A stretch of DNA of 64,000 bases from Methanocella_A sp964548585 (GTDB taxonomy: Archaea; Halobacteriota; Methanocellia; Methanocellales; Methanocellaceae), in assembly GCA_964548585.1 (NCBI GenBank), contig CAZJRS010000001.1:1-64000 (forward strand), in the 5' to 3' direction. Both the position numbers and the translations under genes were made by a program. Position 1 is the stretch's first letter, and each line of letters opens with the position of its first letter. Shown here piece by piece: positions 42,945 through 52,524 of the stretch. Under the pieces are notes generated by a model. That model saw nothing but the letters and a program-made list of their open reading frames with translations, ran no database searches and was not told the DNA's origin.

Positions 42945-44321
42945 TCATACACCGAACCGCGACTTAAGCTCATAGATCGCTGCACTGACCGCCCGCAGGG
43001 ATTTCCCGGCCTCGGCTGCGCCTATGCCAGATTTTTCGCCCGACATGATCCGGTCGTAGCAGTCCAGTGCCTCTTCGAGTTCCTTGCCGGTTTCGCCCAG
43101 GCAGGCCTCCAGCGAACATTCTACTGCGCTCCCTTCTACGCCTGAAAGCAGGCGTTTCAGACAATTAATGCGATCGTAGAGTGAACAGTTCGCAATGCTG
43201 GTGAAGTCAAGTAAGCGGTCTCCTGTCAATGAGCTGCGGAGCAGACCGTTGAGAAACGCGTCGAGGGCGGTCATGGACTCGATGATAGAGACCGAGAAGT
43301 GCTCTTCATCGTACAGCCGCCTGGCATTCAGGGTCAACAGCTTGTAAAGGGAAGGGTCGGACGATAGCAGCATTTTGACCATCATGACGTCTTCCGAGTT
43401 CAGTACCGTCGGAAGAGGCGGATTTACTGCCGGAGAGTGGTAGATCTCCATGAAGTCGCCAAACGAGTTTTTCATGACCACAGTGGACACAGAAAAGCGG
43501 GATTTTCGCAGCGAAAAATTGATCTCATCCCGTACCAGCACAATCGCTCCCATGAACTTTTTGAGGTGCTCAAATGCCTCATCCGCAACCTGGCCCGGGT
43601 TATTGCATTCGATCAGGTTCCTGACACTTGCATAGGGTGCCTCAAATTCCATAACACCATCGGTGGAGTCGATGCCCTCGGCTTTGTAGACCAGCTTCTC
43701 GATCTTCACCATTTTTCCACGTGGCAAATAGGTAACCGGCTCATTCAGCCCGATCGTGAAACCCTGGATGGCAAAGTCCACCCGGACAATGCAGGGTATT
43801 CCCGAAGCCTCCAGGTGCTCGAGCGCGCCGGAAGGCGAGCCACGCGCCTGCGCTTCTTCCTCCTTTCTCTTGATTTCGAGAGCCCGAGTCGTGACCACAC
43901 TGTCATAGATTGCCTTCTCTTTTTCGACGATCGACAAATGGTCACCTCCGAGCGATTCCCCGATCACTTTCAGCTCAATATAGTAGTTTTCGAATTCATC
44001 CGGCGACAGGACTCCGGAGATATGGAGCAAGTTATAGAGCGTATTAAACATCGACTCCTGGGTCGCGGTATTCTTTTCCTTCTTTAAAGCGTAAGAACGC
44101 TCGAGATAAGACCGTGCCTCAGCGTTAAGGTTATCCCGGTGAAGTGCAATGCCGATATTATTCAGCGTCTCGGCAGTTTCCTTATTAGCATCAGTACGCT
44201 CGTAGATCGTGAGCGCAACTTCAAACTCTTTTCTTGCTTGTGCAAACTTGTTCAGCGACAGCAGGTAATTACCATTCTGGAACCTGCGTGTGGCTATTTT
44301 CAGCGATTTATCGGCGTCCAT
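42945..44321 (-). CDS. TPR repeat protein
   Basis: From ATG 44321 the product is 458 residues. Residues about 10-110 form three TPR motifs (F-A-Q-A-R-K-E-F-E-V-A-L; A-E-T-L-N-N-I-G-I-A-L; A-E-A-R-S-Y-L-E-R-S). The remaining 350 residues are a soluble domain with no recognised motif and a helical C-terminus. TPRs usually mediate protein binding. A TATA box at about 44361-44371 predicts a transcript start near 44340, ruling out longer starts to 44411; GGATGG is the ribosome site. Confidence 0.82.
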   Translation of the reverse strand: MDADKSLKIATRRFQNGNYLLSLNKFAQARKEFEVALTIYERTDANKETAETLNNIGIALHRDNLNAEARSYLERSYALKKEKNTATQESMFNTLYNLLHISGVLSPDEFENYYIELKVIGESLGGDHLSIVEKEKAIYDSVVTTRALEIKRKEEEAQARGSPSGALEHLEASGIPCIVRVDFAIQGFTIGLNEPVTYLPRGKMVKIEKLVYKAEGIDSTDGVMEFEAPYASVRNLIECNNPGQVADEAFEHLKKFMGAIVLVRDEINFSLRKSRFSVSTVVMKNSFGDFMEIYHSPAVNPPLPTVLNSEDVMMVKMLLSSDPSLYKLLTLNARRLYDEEHFSVSIIESMTALDAFLNGLLRSSLTGDRLLDFTSIANCSLYDRINCLKRLLSGVEGSAVECSLEACLGETGKELEEALDCYDRIMSGEKSGIGAAEAGKSLRAVSAAIYELKSRFGV

Positions 44322-44411
44322 GCCAGTCCATCCATCCCATGTCATATTAAGCAACGTCAGGGTATTTAAACATTGTAGTGCTGACAGCTTTCGGGCGACC
44401 ATAAATAACAC

Positions 44412-44962
44412 AAAATCTTGACCATGGTTGAACTGTAAAGAGTCAGGTGATGATCGGAGTCCTGGTCAGATATAAGCTATGAAAAACGTGATCGAATACT
44501 GCGCTGTGCCAGATATGACAGATAAACAGAATACAGGTACCAGCCCTTGTCAATGAACGACTCAACAATCCGAACGCTGCGCTGTGCCTGTGCCACACAG
44601 ATGCCACAGATTACTTTGGATTTCACTGATTGAAACTAATTTCACTGATGGAGTCGATTACACAGATTACTAGTCTATTCAGTTTAATCGATCACTCCCC
44701 GGGACGAATCTGTGCAATCAACCTCATCCGTGCCATCGGAAAAAATCTGTGCAATCCAAAGTAATCTGTGAAATCTGTGTGGCACAGGCACAGCGCAGCG
44801 ATCGTTGTCATTCACAGGCTCGGGGACAACCTCTTTATCAGTATCATTATTAAACACAGCAATATGACACAAAGACGATAAATGATAACAGAAAACACTT
44901 TGCGGCTTTGCGTTTGATATCAGAGGTATCCCGCAACCTTTTTAGTCAGACAAGCCTATTTT
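44412..44962. other. Long intergenic region with inverted-repeat element
   Basis: This 551-bp region separates divergent genes. It holds the element 44575-44800 and a solo CTGCGCTGTGCC at 44499-44510. The remainder (44800-44962) is AT-rich with no recognised gene; the ligase promoter must lie there or inside the repeat. Confidence 0.65.
44575..44800. repeat. 226-bp inverted-repeat element (CTGCGCTGTGCC family)
   Basis: Arms 44575-44621 and 44754-44800 are complementary at 45 of 47 positions. The outer CGCTGCGCTGTGCC is identical to the arm end of the element at 38930, and the interior is made of repeated words such as CACAGATTAC and AATCTGTGCAATC. No open frame of note. Confidence 0.9.
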
Positions 44963-44986
44963 ATGCGAAGCAGAAAAGTGATCGCG

Positions 44987-46693
44987 ATGTTGTTCAAAGA
45001 GCTTGTGAGTGTGTACGAAAATCTCCGGAGTACTTCCAGTCGGCTGGAGAAGTCTGCGATGATTGCAGACTTCCTCAAAACGGTGCCGGCAGAGGAGCTT
45101 CCGGTGGTGGTCACTTTCCTGACCGGCCGTGTCTTTCCGGAGTGGGATCAGCGGAAGACCGGTGTGGCCAGTCAGTCCATGATCAAGATCATTGCTACTA
45201 TTACTCATAATTCTGAAGACGCCGTGGTGAACAGCTACAAGAAAACAGGCCACCTGGGCGTGACCGCAGAAGAAATGTTCCTGAAGCGGAAGCAAGTTAC
45301 GTTCTTTGAGCCGGAGGACATCAAGATCAAAGAGCTGTACGATACGTTCCTCGAGATCGCCAGGGCTTCGGGCGCAGGCTCTTCCACTAAGAAGCAGAAG
45401 ATCCTTATCGGCATACTACACCGGGCTTCCATCCCGAAAGAGGCGAATTATATCGTCAGCCTGACCATCGAGTACGTGTTGTCGGGCGCTAAAGAAGGGG
45501 TGATGGAAGACGCAATCGGGCAGGCGTTCGGGGCTACTCTGGATCAGGTACGCAGGGCTCACATGTTAACCAGCGACCTGGGGGAGACTGCCCGGATCGC
45601 CAGGACGGAAGGCATCCAGGGCCTGGAATCGATCACGATCAGACCGATGAGGCCGGTACGACCGATGCTGGCTCAGAACGTCTCAAGCATACAGGAAGCA
45701 CTGGATACGCTCGGCGGTATCGCGGACTTCGAGATGAAGTATGATGGCGCCAGGCTACAGATCCATAAGGTGGGTAACGAAGTACACATGTATTCCCGGC
45801 GGTTAGAGGATATGACAGACGCACTGCCGGAGATCGTCGATTACATCCGATCCGGCGTGAAGTCTGATACGGCGATTCTTGACTGCGAATGCGTAGCTAT
45901 TGACAAGGAGTCCGGGCGAGCGATCCCATTCCAGAATATCCTGACCAGACTAAGACGTATCCACAAGGTAGAAGAAACCCAGAAACTTTTTCCCTTGATA
46001 CTCCGCCCGTTCGACGTTTTGTATAACGAAGGACAGAGTACGATCGATCTACCATTCCATGAGCGCCGGAAGATACTAGAAAAGATCATCAGTTCACCCG
46101 ACGAGAAGTGCCACCCCGCCCTGGCACTGATCACAGATAAAGCAGAAGAAGCGCAACAGCTCTTCGATGAATCGATCAAGAGCGGAAACGAAGGTCTCAT
46201 GGGCAAGGACATTAACGCCACATATACGCCGGGCGTCAGAGGCAAGAAGATGCTCAAGATCAAGTCAGTCCTGGATACCCTCGACCTTGCCATCGTCTCC
46301 GCCGAGTGGGGCCACGGCCGCAAGGCAGGCTGGCTCACTTCGTTTGAAGTCGCCGCAATAGACGAGGAAACCGGCGACTACGTCATACTGGGCAAAGTGG
46401 CCAGCGGCTTCTCGGACGAACAGCTACAGGAGATGACCGAACGGCTGAAGCCCCTTCTCACAGGCGAGCACGGCCGCATAGTAGACGTCCGCCCCGATGT
46501 CATCGTAGAAGTCAAGTTTGAGGAAATCCAGCGGAGCCCCAGCTACAGCAGCGGCTACGCCCTAAGGTTCCCCAGGCTGGTCCGGGTCCGAGAAGATTTG
46601 AGCCCCGAGGAAGTAAACAGTTTCTCCCGGGTGATGAACATCTATAACGTTCAGCAAAGATACAGCACAAAAGAAGGCGGCACACGCCAATAA
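44987..46693 (+). CDS. lig: ATP-dependent DNA ligase
   Basis: A 568-residue archaeal type I ligase. The N-terminal DNA-binding domain (about 1-210) is followed by the adenylation domain with K-Y-D-G (Lys 251 is the nucleotide-bound residue), R-R-L-E-D-M-T motif, E-G-L-M-G-K-D and the OB-fold region (K-V-A-S-G-F-S-D). It seals Okazaki fragments and repair nicks. GTGATC precedes ATG 44987; an upstream frame from 44963 adds eight residues. Confidence 0.95.
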   Translation: MLFKELVSVYENLRSTSSRLEKSAMIADFLKTVPAEELPVVVTFLTGRVFPEWDQRKTGVASQSMIKIIATITHNSEDAVVNSYKKTGHLGVTAEEMFLKRKQVTFFEPEDIKIKELYDTFLEIARASGAGSSTKKQKILIGILHRASIPKEANYIVSLTIEYVLSGAKEGVMEDAIGQAFGATLDQVRRAHMLTSDLGETARIARTEGIQGLESITIRPMRPVRPMLAQNVSSIQEALDTLGGIADFEMKYDGARLQIHKVGNEVHMYSRRLEDMTDALPEIVDYIRSGVKSDTAILDCECVAIDKESGRAIPFQNILTRLRRIHKVEETQKLFPLILRPFDVLYNEGQSTIDLPFHERRKILEKIISSPDEKCHPALALITDKAEEAQQLFDESIKSGNEGLMGKDINATYTPGVRGKKMLKIKSVLDTLDLAIVSAEWGHGRKAGWLTSFEVAAIDEETGDYVILGKVASGFSDEQLQEMTERLKPLLTGEHGRIVDVRPDVIVEVKFEEIQRSPSYSSGYALRFPRLVRVREDLSPEEVNSFSRVMNIYNVQQRYSTKEGGTRQ

Positions 46694-46746
46694 CTGTACG
46701 TTGTAAATCAACATTAAAAAATTGGGGGGAATGGCGTAAGGCTTTC

Positions 46747-46980
46747 TTACCACCACAGGCCGCCCCAGCCTAGGCCACAGCCCCCGAGACAGGAGCCTAA
46801 TCCGCCCAGACCCCAGCCAAGACCTCCGAGACCCCAGCCACCAAGGCCCCAGCCACCAAGGCCCCAGCCACCAAAGCCTCTGCCGAAACCCCAGCCTCCA
46901 CCCCACCAGGCTTCCGCCGGGATCATCGTCAAGGCTGTCGCAACAATTGCTGTTCCTGCTACAATCAGTTTCTTAAACAT
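46747..46980 (-). CDS. Small exported Gly/Trp-rich repeat protein
   Basis: A 77-residue product with a clear signal peptide (about 1-23, ending A-E-A), then a mature part made almost only of G, W, L and F, including three tandem G-G-W-G-L pentapeptides encoded by near-identical 15-bp repeats (about 46830-46877). Two Cys lie near the C-terminus (S-C-L-G-G-C). No family is recognised. It could be a surface structural peptide. An upstream extension of the frame to 47211 lacks support. Confidence 0.65.
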   Translation of the reverse strand: MFKKLIVAGTAIVATALTMIPAEAWWGGGWGFGRGFGGWGLGGWGLGGWGLGGLGWGLGGLGSCLGGCGLGWGGLWW

Positions 46981-47456
46981 AGTCGTACACATCCTACACC
47001 CGGAACGTGAGTGAATCAAGATGTTCAAGATTACCGAGATATAAATTAAAAAAGTACTAAGACTCACCGTAAAACTAATTGTAAACACATATCCTGTGAA
47101 AAATTGTAAATGAAAAGTCACTACTTGACGCCCATGCGATCTCTGTCGTAGAACAGCAATTTCCGTTAAGACGCTGCCATATATTATTATCAATGTACCT
47201 AAAACAGCCATCTATGCAAGTCTTTCGTGAAAAGAGCCGGATAATAGAGATTAGTGTTGAAAAATCACGTGAGATGGACAGCGTCGGTGAAAAGCGTGTT
47301 CATATCGACCCGGTATCAGCATATCTACCGCTGGACGATTGCGAACAGGATGACTATTGATCATCCGGTATCTGCAATCTCGGATCACTTTATTATTACT
47401 GATAGGATCACTTTATTATTACTGATAAAAAATAACTGATAAAAAAGTGCTGCCCC
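46981..47456. other. Intergenic region with 23-bp tandem duplication
   Basis: This 476-bp region between the small exported protein and pheT contains a perfect tandem duplication GGATCACTTTATTATTACTGATA-type unit at 47382-47404 and 47405-47427, followed by a partial third copy AACTGATAAAAAA. Otherwise it is AT-rich with no recognised gene. Confidence 0.6.
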
Positions 47457-49118
47457 TTATTTCAGGGCAGCGATCTCCATCTCGAACGCCGCTATCGGCA
47501 TCTCGATGCCCCAGTTCTTGAGCACGACCGGGCTTATTTCTCCGATTACACCAGCTTTTCTGTCACCGATCCAGATCTCCGCACACCGGCCCGGGATAAA
47601 CGACAGGTGATCCGCAGGTACGGTCTTCAGCTGTTCGAGCTTGCCGAAGTTCAGGCACAGCGCCTGGAGTTTTGACTTGATCTCATTGTACCCGGCCTTA
47701 GAATAGCACAGTGTACAGGCGACGTGGTCCAGTTCTTTGACCCCGGTGTTCTCCTCGTGGTCCAGGTGAGCGACCGAGCCCACTTCGAAGATGTTCTGCG
47801 GGTACTCCCGGTGCAGGTTGTTCGACAGCACGATCATCAGCGAGGGTATCAACGAAGGCCTGACAATGTTGTACTGCTCTGCATACGGGTTAGAGATCTC
47901 GACTACCTTGCCGTCGGAGTGGAGATTCATCTTAGTAAACGCCTCGTCCTTGCCGATCAGGATGAAGTTGAACGTATCCTGTAAGCCCTGGCCAACCAGA
48001 GTATTCCGGATGGCATCGCCGAGCTTGGTCGTCTCGGTCAGCTTGCCTGCAGAGGGCGTGTTGGGGTACGATGGGATGATGTTATTGTATCCGAAGGCCC
48101 GGCCTACGTCGTCGACCACGTCCCGCCTGTGGAGGATGTCCGTCCGGTAAGGTGGGATCTCGACAGTCAGGTAGTCGCTGGCCGTCTCCAGTATTCCGAA
48201 ACCCATGCGTTCGAGCAGGTGTTTGATGTCCGGTGCGGTCAGTTCCAGGCCGAGGATGCGGTTGATGTACTCCACCTCAACGTCCATCGTACGGATGTTG
48301 AAGTTGGGCCTCTTCAGAGTCTCATCGGGGTACACCACATCAAGAGTGTAAATGGTTGCGCCCCGTAGGTCCAGTGAGTAGAGGACGATGTTGAGCATGT
48401 AATCGATAGTGCGGAGGTCCTCGCCGGTCAGCTCGATGAGCAGGTCATGGGTATTGATGGATACCTCGGTGCGCTTCGAGTTGATGATAGGCGGAAACGA
48501 GAAGATCGCTTCGTCGTCCACGATGATTGGCATCAACTTTTTATCTTCCAGGACGTAGCGGAACTCGATGCCCTTGGGGTGTTTCGTCAGGACGTCGGTG
48601 AGGGTCATCGTCTCAGTGCTCTGCAGCGGCACGAATTTGACACTGTCCCCAGGCACTGCCCGGTAGTGAATCTCCTTACCCTTGATCTTTGATAGGTCGT
48701 GAACGCCTACGGCACCTTTCTTACGCTTGCGGCCGAAGGTGCCGTGTAGCTTTTCCTGCAGGTGCATGAGCGACTTGATCGACTCGTCGGTGAAATGGAC
48801 GTCCCGGACGATTGCACCGGTGACGTAAGGCCGGACAGGCTCGACTTCCCGGCTGACAATCAGCTTGTAATCGGATTTCAAGAGCTTTGGTACGGTCAGG
48901 CCTGTTTGTACCTCGTAGTAAGCCCGGAGCATTCGGGCGATGCCCTCTTCACTGAGAAGATCAGCACGGTCGCTGGTCACCTCAAAGGTGACTTCGTCGC
49001 CTTGGATGTCTTCGGTTTCGGAGCCGAGCTCGAACATGACTTCCCGGACCTTGTCCAGGCTGAGATCTATGCCTATTAGCTTGACGAGATCAGGGTAGTT
49101 TAGTGTTACTGTTGCCAT
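47457..49118 (-). CDS. pheT: Phenylalanyl-tRNA synthetase beta subunit
   Basis: The 553-residue subunit is the archaeal short form: B1 start (P-D-L-V-K-L-I-G), editing B3/B4 region (F-S-F-P-P-I-I-N-S), B5 DNA-binding-like domain (L-E-R-M-G-F) and the catalytic-like B6/B7 fold (A-F-G-Y-N-N-I-I-P and N-I-F-E-V-G). It pairs with the alpha subunit encoded immediately upstream, whose gene it overlaps by 13 bases, to charge tRNA-Phe. It is the third gene of trpS-pheS-pheT. Confidence 0.95.
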   Translation of the reverse strand: MATVTLNYPDLVKLIGIDLSLDKVREVMFELGSETEDIQGDEVTFEVTSDRADLLSEEGIARMLRAYYEVQTGLTVPKLLKSDYKLIVSREVEPVRPYVTGAIVRDVHFTDESIKSLMHLQEKLHGTFGRKRKKGAVGVHDLSKIKGKEIHYRAVPGDSVKFVPLQSTETMTLTDVLTKHPKGIEFRYVLEDKKLMPIIVDDEAIFSFPPIINSKRTEVSINTHDLLIELTGEDLRTIDYMLNIVLYSLDLRGATIYTLDVVYPDETLKRPNFNIRTMDVEVEYINRILGLELTAPDIKHLLERMGFGILETASDYLTVEIPPYRTDILHRRDVVDDVGRAFGYNNIIPSYPNTPSAGKLTETTKLGDAIRNTLVGQGLQDTFNFILIGKDEAFTKMNLHSDGKVVEISNPYAEQYNIVRPSLIPSLMIVLSNNLHREYPQNIFEVGSVAHLDHEENTGVKELDHVACTLCYSKAGYNEIKSKLQALCLNFGKLEQLKTVPADHLSFIPGRCAEIWIGDRKAGVIGEISPVVLKNWGIEMPIAAFEMEIAALK

Positions 49119-50593
49119 ACGACAGGCACGCTCCTCAAAAAGTTTATGTCACACAACGGCCCGTGCAGGTCCCGTATATCGGTATACCCATACAGGATCA
49201 TCATGAGCCGCTCCAGCGCGAGGCCCCAGGCCATCACATCGCACTCGATGCCAAAAGGCCAGAGCATTTCATCACGGAACATGCCGGAGTTGCCGATCTC
49301 GATCCATCGCCCCGTCCGGGGATGCCTCCCGTAGATTTCGAGGCTCGGCTCGGTGTACGGATTGTAGGTCGGCTTGAACTTCAGATCAGAGATGCCAAAC
49401 CTTGAGTAGAATTCCCGGAAGGTTCCCATGAGATCTTTGACGCTCAGGTGGTGGTCCATGACCCAGCCTTCGATCTGGCAGAACTCAAGCAGGTGAGTCT
49501 GGTCGATCGTGTCGTTGCGGAACACCGGCTCTACTGAGAAAAACTTGTGAGGCGGGGTCTTATGCTGCATCAGGTACCTGGCGGTCAGCGAAGTCGTGTG
49601 GCCTCTCAGTACTAGTTTTTTCCCGATGGCCTCGTTCCACTCGTAGTTCCAGCCCAGCGACCCTGCCTGGCTGCCGTCTTCGTGGACTTCCTTGACACGC
49701 TTGACCAGTTCGGGTGGCAGGTGGTGGATATACTTAGGCTCTTTCAGGTTAAACTGGTCCCAGTGCGTCCTGGCCGGGTGGTCCTGGGGCATAAACAGGA
49801 CGTCGTTGACGTAAAATTCCGCGTCGACCATGGGCCCTTGCATCTCTTTGAAGCCCATCTCGATCAGAGTGCGCTTGACTACGTCCATGCCCATGCGTAA
49901 GATGTGTTTTCTTCCGCCGAATTCGACCTGCACTGGTGCGGCCATGTCGAACTTCCGGAAGGATTTGCCCTGCCATGAGCCGGAGGCGATCATTTCCGGG
50001 GTCAGCTGGCTGAGCTCTTCGATGATCTCGATGCCGGCTCGCTGGATAGCGAGCCCGGTTTCTGTGATCCGGACGAACTTTGTCTTAACCTCGAGCAGCT
50101 CGATCAGGTTTCTCTTGACGAGGTCTTTGATGACTTTTGCATCAAAGCCTTGCTGGGACTCGCCCTTTGAGAGGGCAGCCAGGATTTGTTCATCGGCAGA
50201 TGGCTCGGCCTTCTGGGGGAAGATCACTGTATCAGTTTCCCTCTTCTCGAACTTCGCCCAGCCTTTCTGGCGAAGCCAGCCGATCGCGATGTTTACGATC
50301 GCGGGCGGAAACTGCTTTTTAAGCTCATTCAGGGAGATGCCTTCCGCAGGGAGTGCGTCGCGAATCGTGCGCTCCGGCAACCCTTCGGCAGCATATTTCT
50401 TACCCTCCCCGGTCAGCACGTACTCTGCCTCAACCTCATCCCTTAGTACAGCCAGCCCTCGCTCTGCCAGCATGGCCGAGGCCTGTACGGCAGCCTCGAT
50501 CTTAAGACCGGTGGCAGTTGCCAGCTCCTTTGCCGTGACCTCGTTCAGGTCAAGCGACCGGAGTACCAGCCGCTCATTAATAGAAAGATCCAT
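49106..50593 (-). CDS. pheS: Phenylalanyl-tRNA synthetase alpha subunit
   Basis: The 495-residue subunit has N-terminal winged-helix domains (about 1-200) and a class II catalytic core: motif 2 F-F-S-V-E-P-V-F-R-N-D near residue 320, and motif 3 G-L-A-L-E-R-L near 462. The Phe-binding region F-K-P-T-Y-N-P-Y-T-E-P-S lies near 408. It charges tRNA-Phe together with PheT. It lies 23 bases downstream of trpS. Confidence 0.95.
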   Translation of the reverse strand: MDLSINERLVLRSLDLNEVTAKELATATGLKIEAAVQASAMLAERGLAVLRDEVEAEYVLTGEGKKYAAEGLPERTIRDALPAEGISLNELKKQFPPAIVNIAIGWLRQKGWAKFEKRETDTVIFPQKAEPSADEQILAALSKGESQQGFDAKVIKDLVKRNLIELLEVKTKFVRITETGLAIQRAGIEIIEELSQLTPEMIASGSWQGKSFRKFDMAAPVQVEFGGRKHILRMGMDVVKRTLIEMGFKEMQGPMVDAEFYVNDVLFMPQDHPARTHWDQFNLKEPKYIHHLPPELVKRVKEVHEDGSQAGSLGWNYEWNEAIGKKLVLRGHTTSLTARYLMQHKTPPHKFFSVEPVFRNDTIDQTHLLEFCQIEGWVMDHHLSVKDLMGTFREFYSRFGISDLKFKPTYNPYTEPSLEIYGRHPRTGRWIEIGNSGMFRDEMLWPFGIECDVMAWGLALERLMMILYGYTDIRDLHGPLCDINFLRSVPVVWQQ

Positions 50594-50616
50594 AAATGCT
50601 ACCCTCTTCTAACCGG

Positions 50617-51876
50617 TTATTTGAAATCTTTACAGTTCTTTACGGCGATCTGATCGCCTTCTTTGATACTGCAGTACTCTTTCATCGTCTTCTTTAGCTT
50701 CGCCACTTCTTTAGAGTCCTGTGGCCGCTTGAGCTTATCGTATACCGCGCTGTAGTCGCTGACGATGAAGTCCTGTATTTTGTCCCTTGCCTGCTCCCGC
50801 TTCTCCTGGTGACGCTCCAGGAAGCTGACCACCCGGTCGGCAAGCTCCTGCTTGCATTCGCCGCACATGATCTCGCCCCGGCGGCATTTCTGCTCCCGGG
50901 TATCGAGCTTTTCCTGGTCCATCTCGAACAGGTAGTGGTAATACTGGAAAATGGCGCAGATGCTCGGGATTCCACCCAGCTGCTTCTGCTCCGTGATCGT
51001 GACTCTGCCGCCGGTGAAGGCGCTCAGTACTTTTTTACGGGCTACTTTGGGTTCGTCGACGGTATAGATGGTCGACTCGGGCTTGGATGCAGACATCTTA
51101 TCCGACCCGGCCAGGCTCGGCAGGAAGGTACAGTGGATGGCAGCAGGCTTATAGTAGCCTAGCTTTGGCGCTATGTCCCGAGTGACCCGGAAATGCGGGT
51201 CCTGGTCGATGGCCTGCGGGATTAGCACAGGAATATTCTTGCCCGCTTCGACAGAGGGCAGGAAGGCGGGGGCCGATTGCATGGCAGTTATGAAGATCAT
51301 ACCGACGTTTGTGCTATTATCGAAGCCGAACACGGCTTTAGCTGTGCTAAAGGTGATGCGCTTCGCCACCTCCATGGCAATGCGGTAAAGCGTCTTGGAA
51401 TATTCTAGATCAGAGAAAATTTTTGTCTTCTTCGGATCGAAACCCAGCGCGATGACGTCCAGCGTGTTTTCATACGTGTAGGACATGGCCTCTTTCATCG
51501 ACAGCTCTGGCTTGAACAGGAACTTCTCATCATCGGTCATCTGGAAGTACAGCGGAGCATCGAAGGTATCCTGCAGGTACTTCGTAAACATCCAGGGCAT
51601 CAGGTGGCCGAGGTGAGTGTGACCCGAGGGACCTCTACCGGTATAGAGGACGAATTTTTCTCCCGCTTCGTACCGGTCCAGCAGCCATTTCAGGTCCCGG
51701 TGGGAGAAAAATACTTTACGCTTCAGGGCCATCGGCAAATCGCCGGTCAGGCGCTTCCATCGCTCCAGAAGCTCGCTATTGATAGGCTCGGTGCCAAAAT
51801 CCTCGATCAGCTTAGTGTAATCAATCGTACCGCTGACGTCCCACGGCGTGACAGTAAAATCCTGGTTCATCGTCAT
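50617..51876 (-). CDS. trpS: Tryptophanyl-tRNA synthetase
   Basis: The 419-residue class I synthetase has the archaeal HIGH-like G-P-S-G-H-T-H-L-G-H motif near residue 85 and the KMSKS-like K-M-S-A-S-K-P near 259. It charges tRNA-Trp. It is the first gene of a trpS-pheS-pheT operon. M at residue 3 (51870) is an equally plausible start. Confidence 0.94.
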   Translation of the reverse strand: MTMNQDFTVTPWDVSGTIDYTKLIEDFGTEPINSELLERWKRLTGDLPMALKRKVFFSHRDLKWLLDRYEAGEKFVLYTGRGPSGHTHLGHLMPWMFTKYLQDTFDAPLYFQMTDDEKFLFKPELSMKEAMSYTYENTLDVIALGFDPKKTKIFSDLEYSKTLYRIAMEVAKRITFSTAKAVFGFDNSTNVGMIFITAMQSAPAFLPSVEAGKNIPVLIPQAIDQDPHFRVTRDIAPKLGYYKPAAIHCTFLPSLAGSDKMSASKPESTIYTVDEPKVARKKVLSAFTGGRVTITEQKQLGGIPSICAIFQYYHYLFEMDQEKLDTREQKCRRGEIMCGECKQELADRVVSFLERHQEKREQARDKIQDFIVSDYSAVYDKLKRPQDSKEVAKLKKTMKEYCSIKEGDQIAVKNCKDFK

Positions 51877-52083
51877 CTTCCATATGAATTTAAGAGTTTA
51901 TGCGTAAAATCTGGGTATGGCTCTGTAGGCACTATAGCAGAAATACACTCGCAGATAATGTTTTTAATTTACTTTAATGTTGCTATCACATCGCACGAAC
52001 GGCGCTATCGGTGGAAGTACTTACACTTATCTGCACTTTCAAAGCAGAAGGGCTTTAAACATTCACCAAGATTATTTTGAGAC

Positions 52084-52524
52084 ATGAGCCAGGAAGCCAG
52101 CTTATCGCATAGTATAGAGGTCCGACGGACAGATGCGTGGGACGTAGCGGAGATCGCGGACCTCTACCGTGCCGGTGGCTGGTGGCAGGAGACGTGGGAC
52201 CCGGAGGGTATTCGTCCCCTGATCAAGGGCAGCTTTGCATTCGTGGTAGCCGTAGACACAAAAACCGGCAAAGCGGTCGGTATGGGCAGGATCATATCAG
52301 ATGGTGTCTCGGACGGTTACATCCAGGATCTGGTCGTGCTTTCCCAGCATCGCAAATGCGGCATCGGAGGCAGGATCGTCTCGGAGCTGGTCGCCTGTGG
52401 CAAAGCGCAGGGCCTTGGGTGGATCGGCTTGATTGCCGAGCCTGGGTCTGACCAGTTCTACAGCTCGTTAGGATTTCAAACCATGAAGGGACATGTTCCC
52501 ATGATCTACAAAGGAGGCAACTAA
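52084..52524 (+). CDS. GNAT family N-acetyltransferase
   Basis: A 146-residue GNAT protein with the acetyl-CoA-binding segment Q-H-R-K-C-G-I-G-G-R-I-V (motif A, R-x-x-G-I-G) and a C-terminal F-Y-S-S-L-G-F. The acceptor is unknown. It is followed directly, with no gap, by the DUF2156 gene starting at GTG 52525, so the two are likely translationally coupled. Confidence 0.88.
   Translation: MSQEASLSHSIEVRRTDAWDVAEIADLYRAGGWWQETWDPEGIRPLIKGSFAFVVAVDTKTGKAVGMGRIISDGVSDGYIQDLVVLSQHRKCGIGGRIVSELVACGKAQGLGWIGLIAEPGSDQFYSSLGFQTMKGHVPMIYKGGN

Noticed and set aside
47254..47439. Open frame of 61 codons in the region upstream of pheT
   Set aside because: It includes the tandem duplication, has no ribosome site and no recognisable motif.
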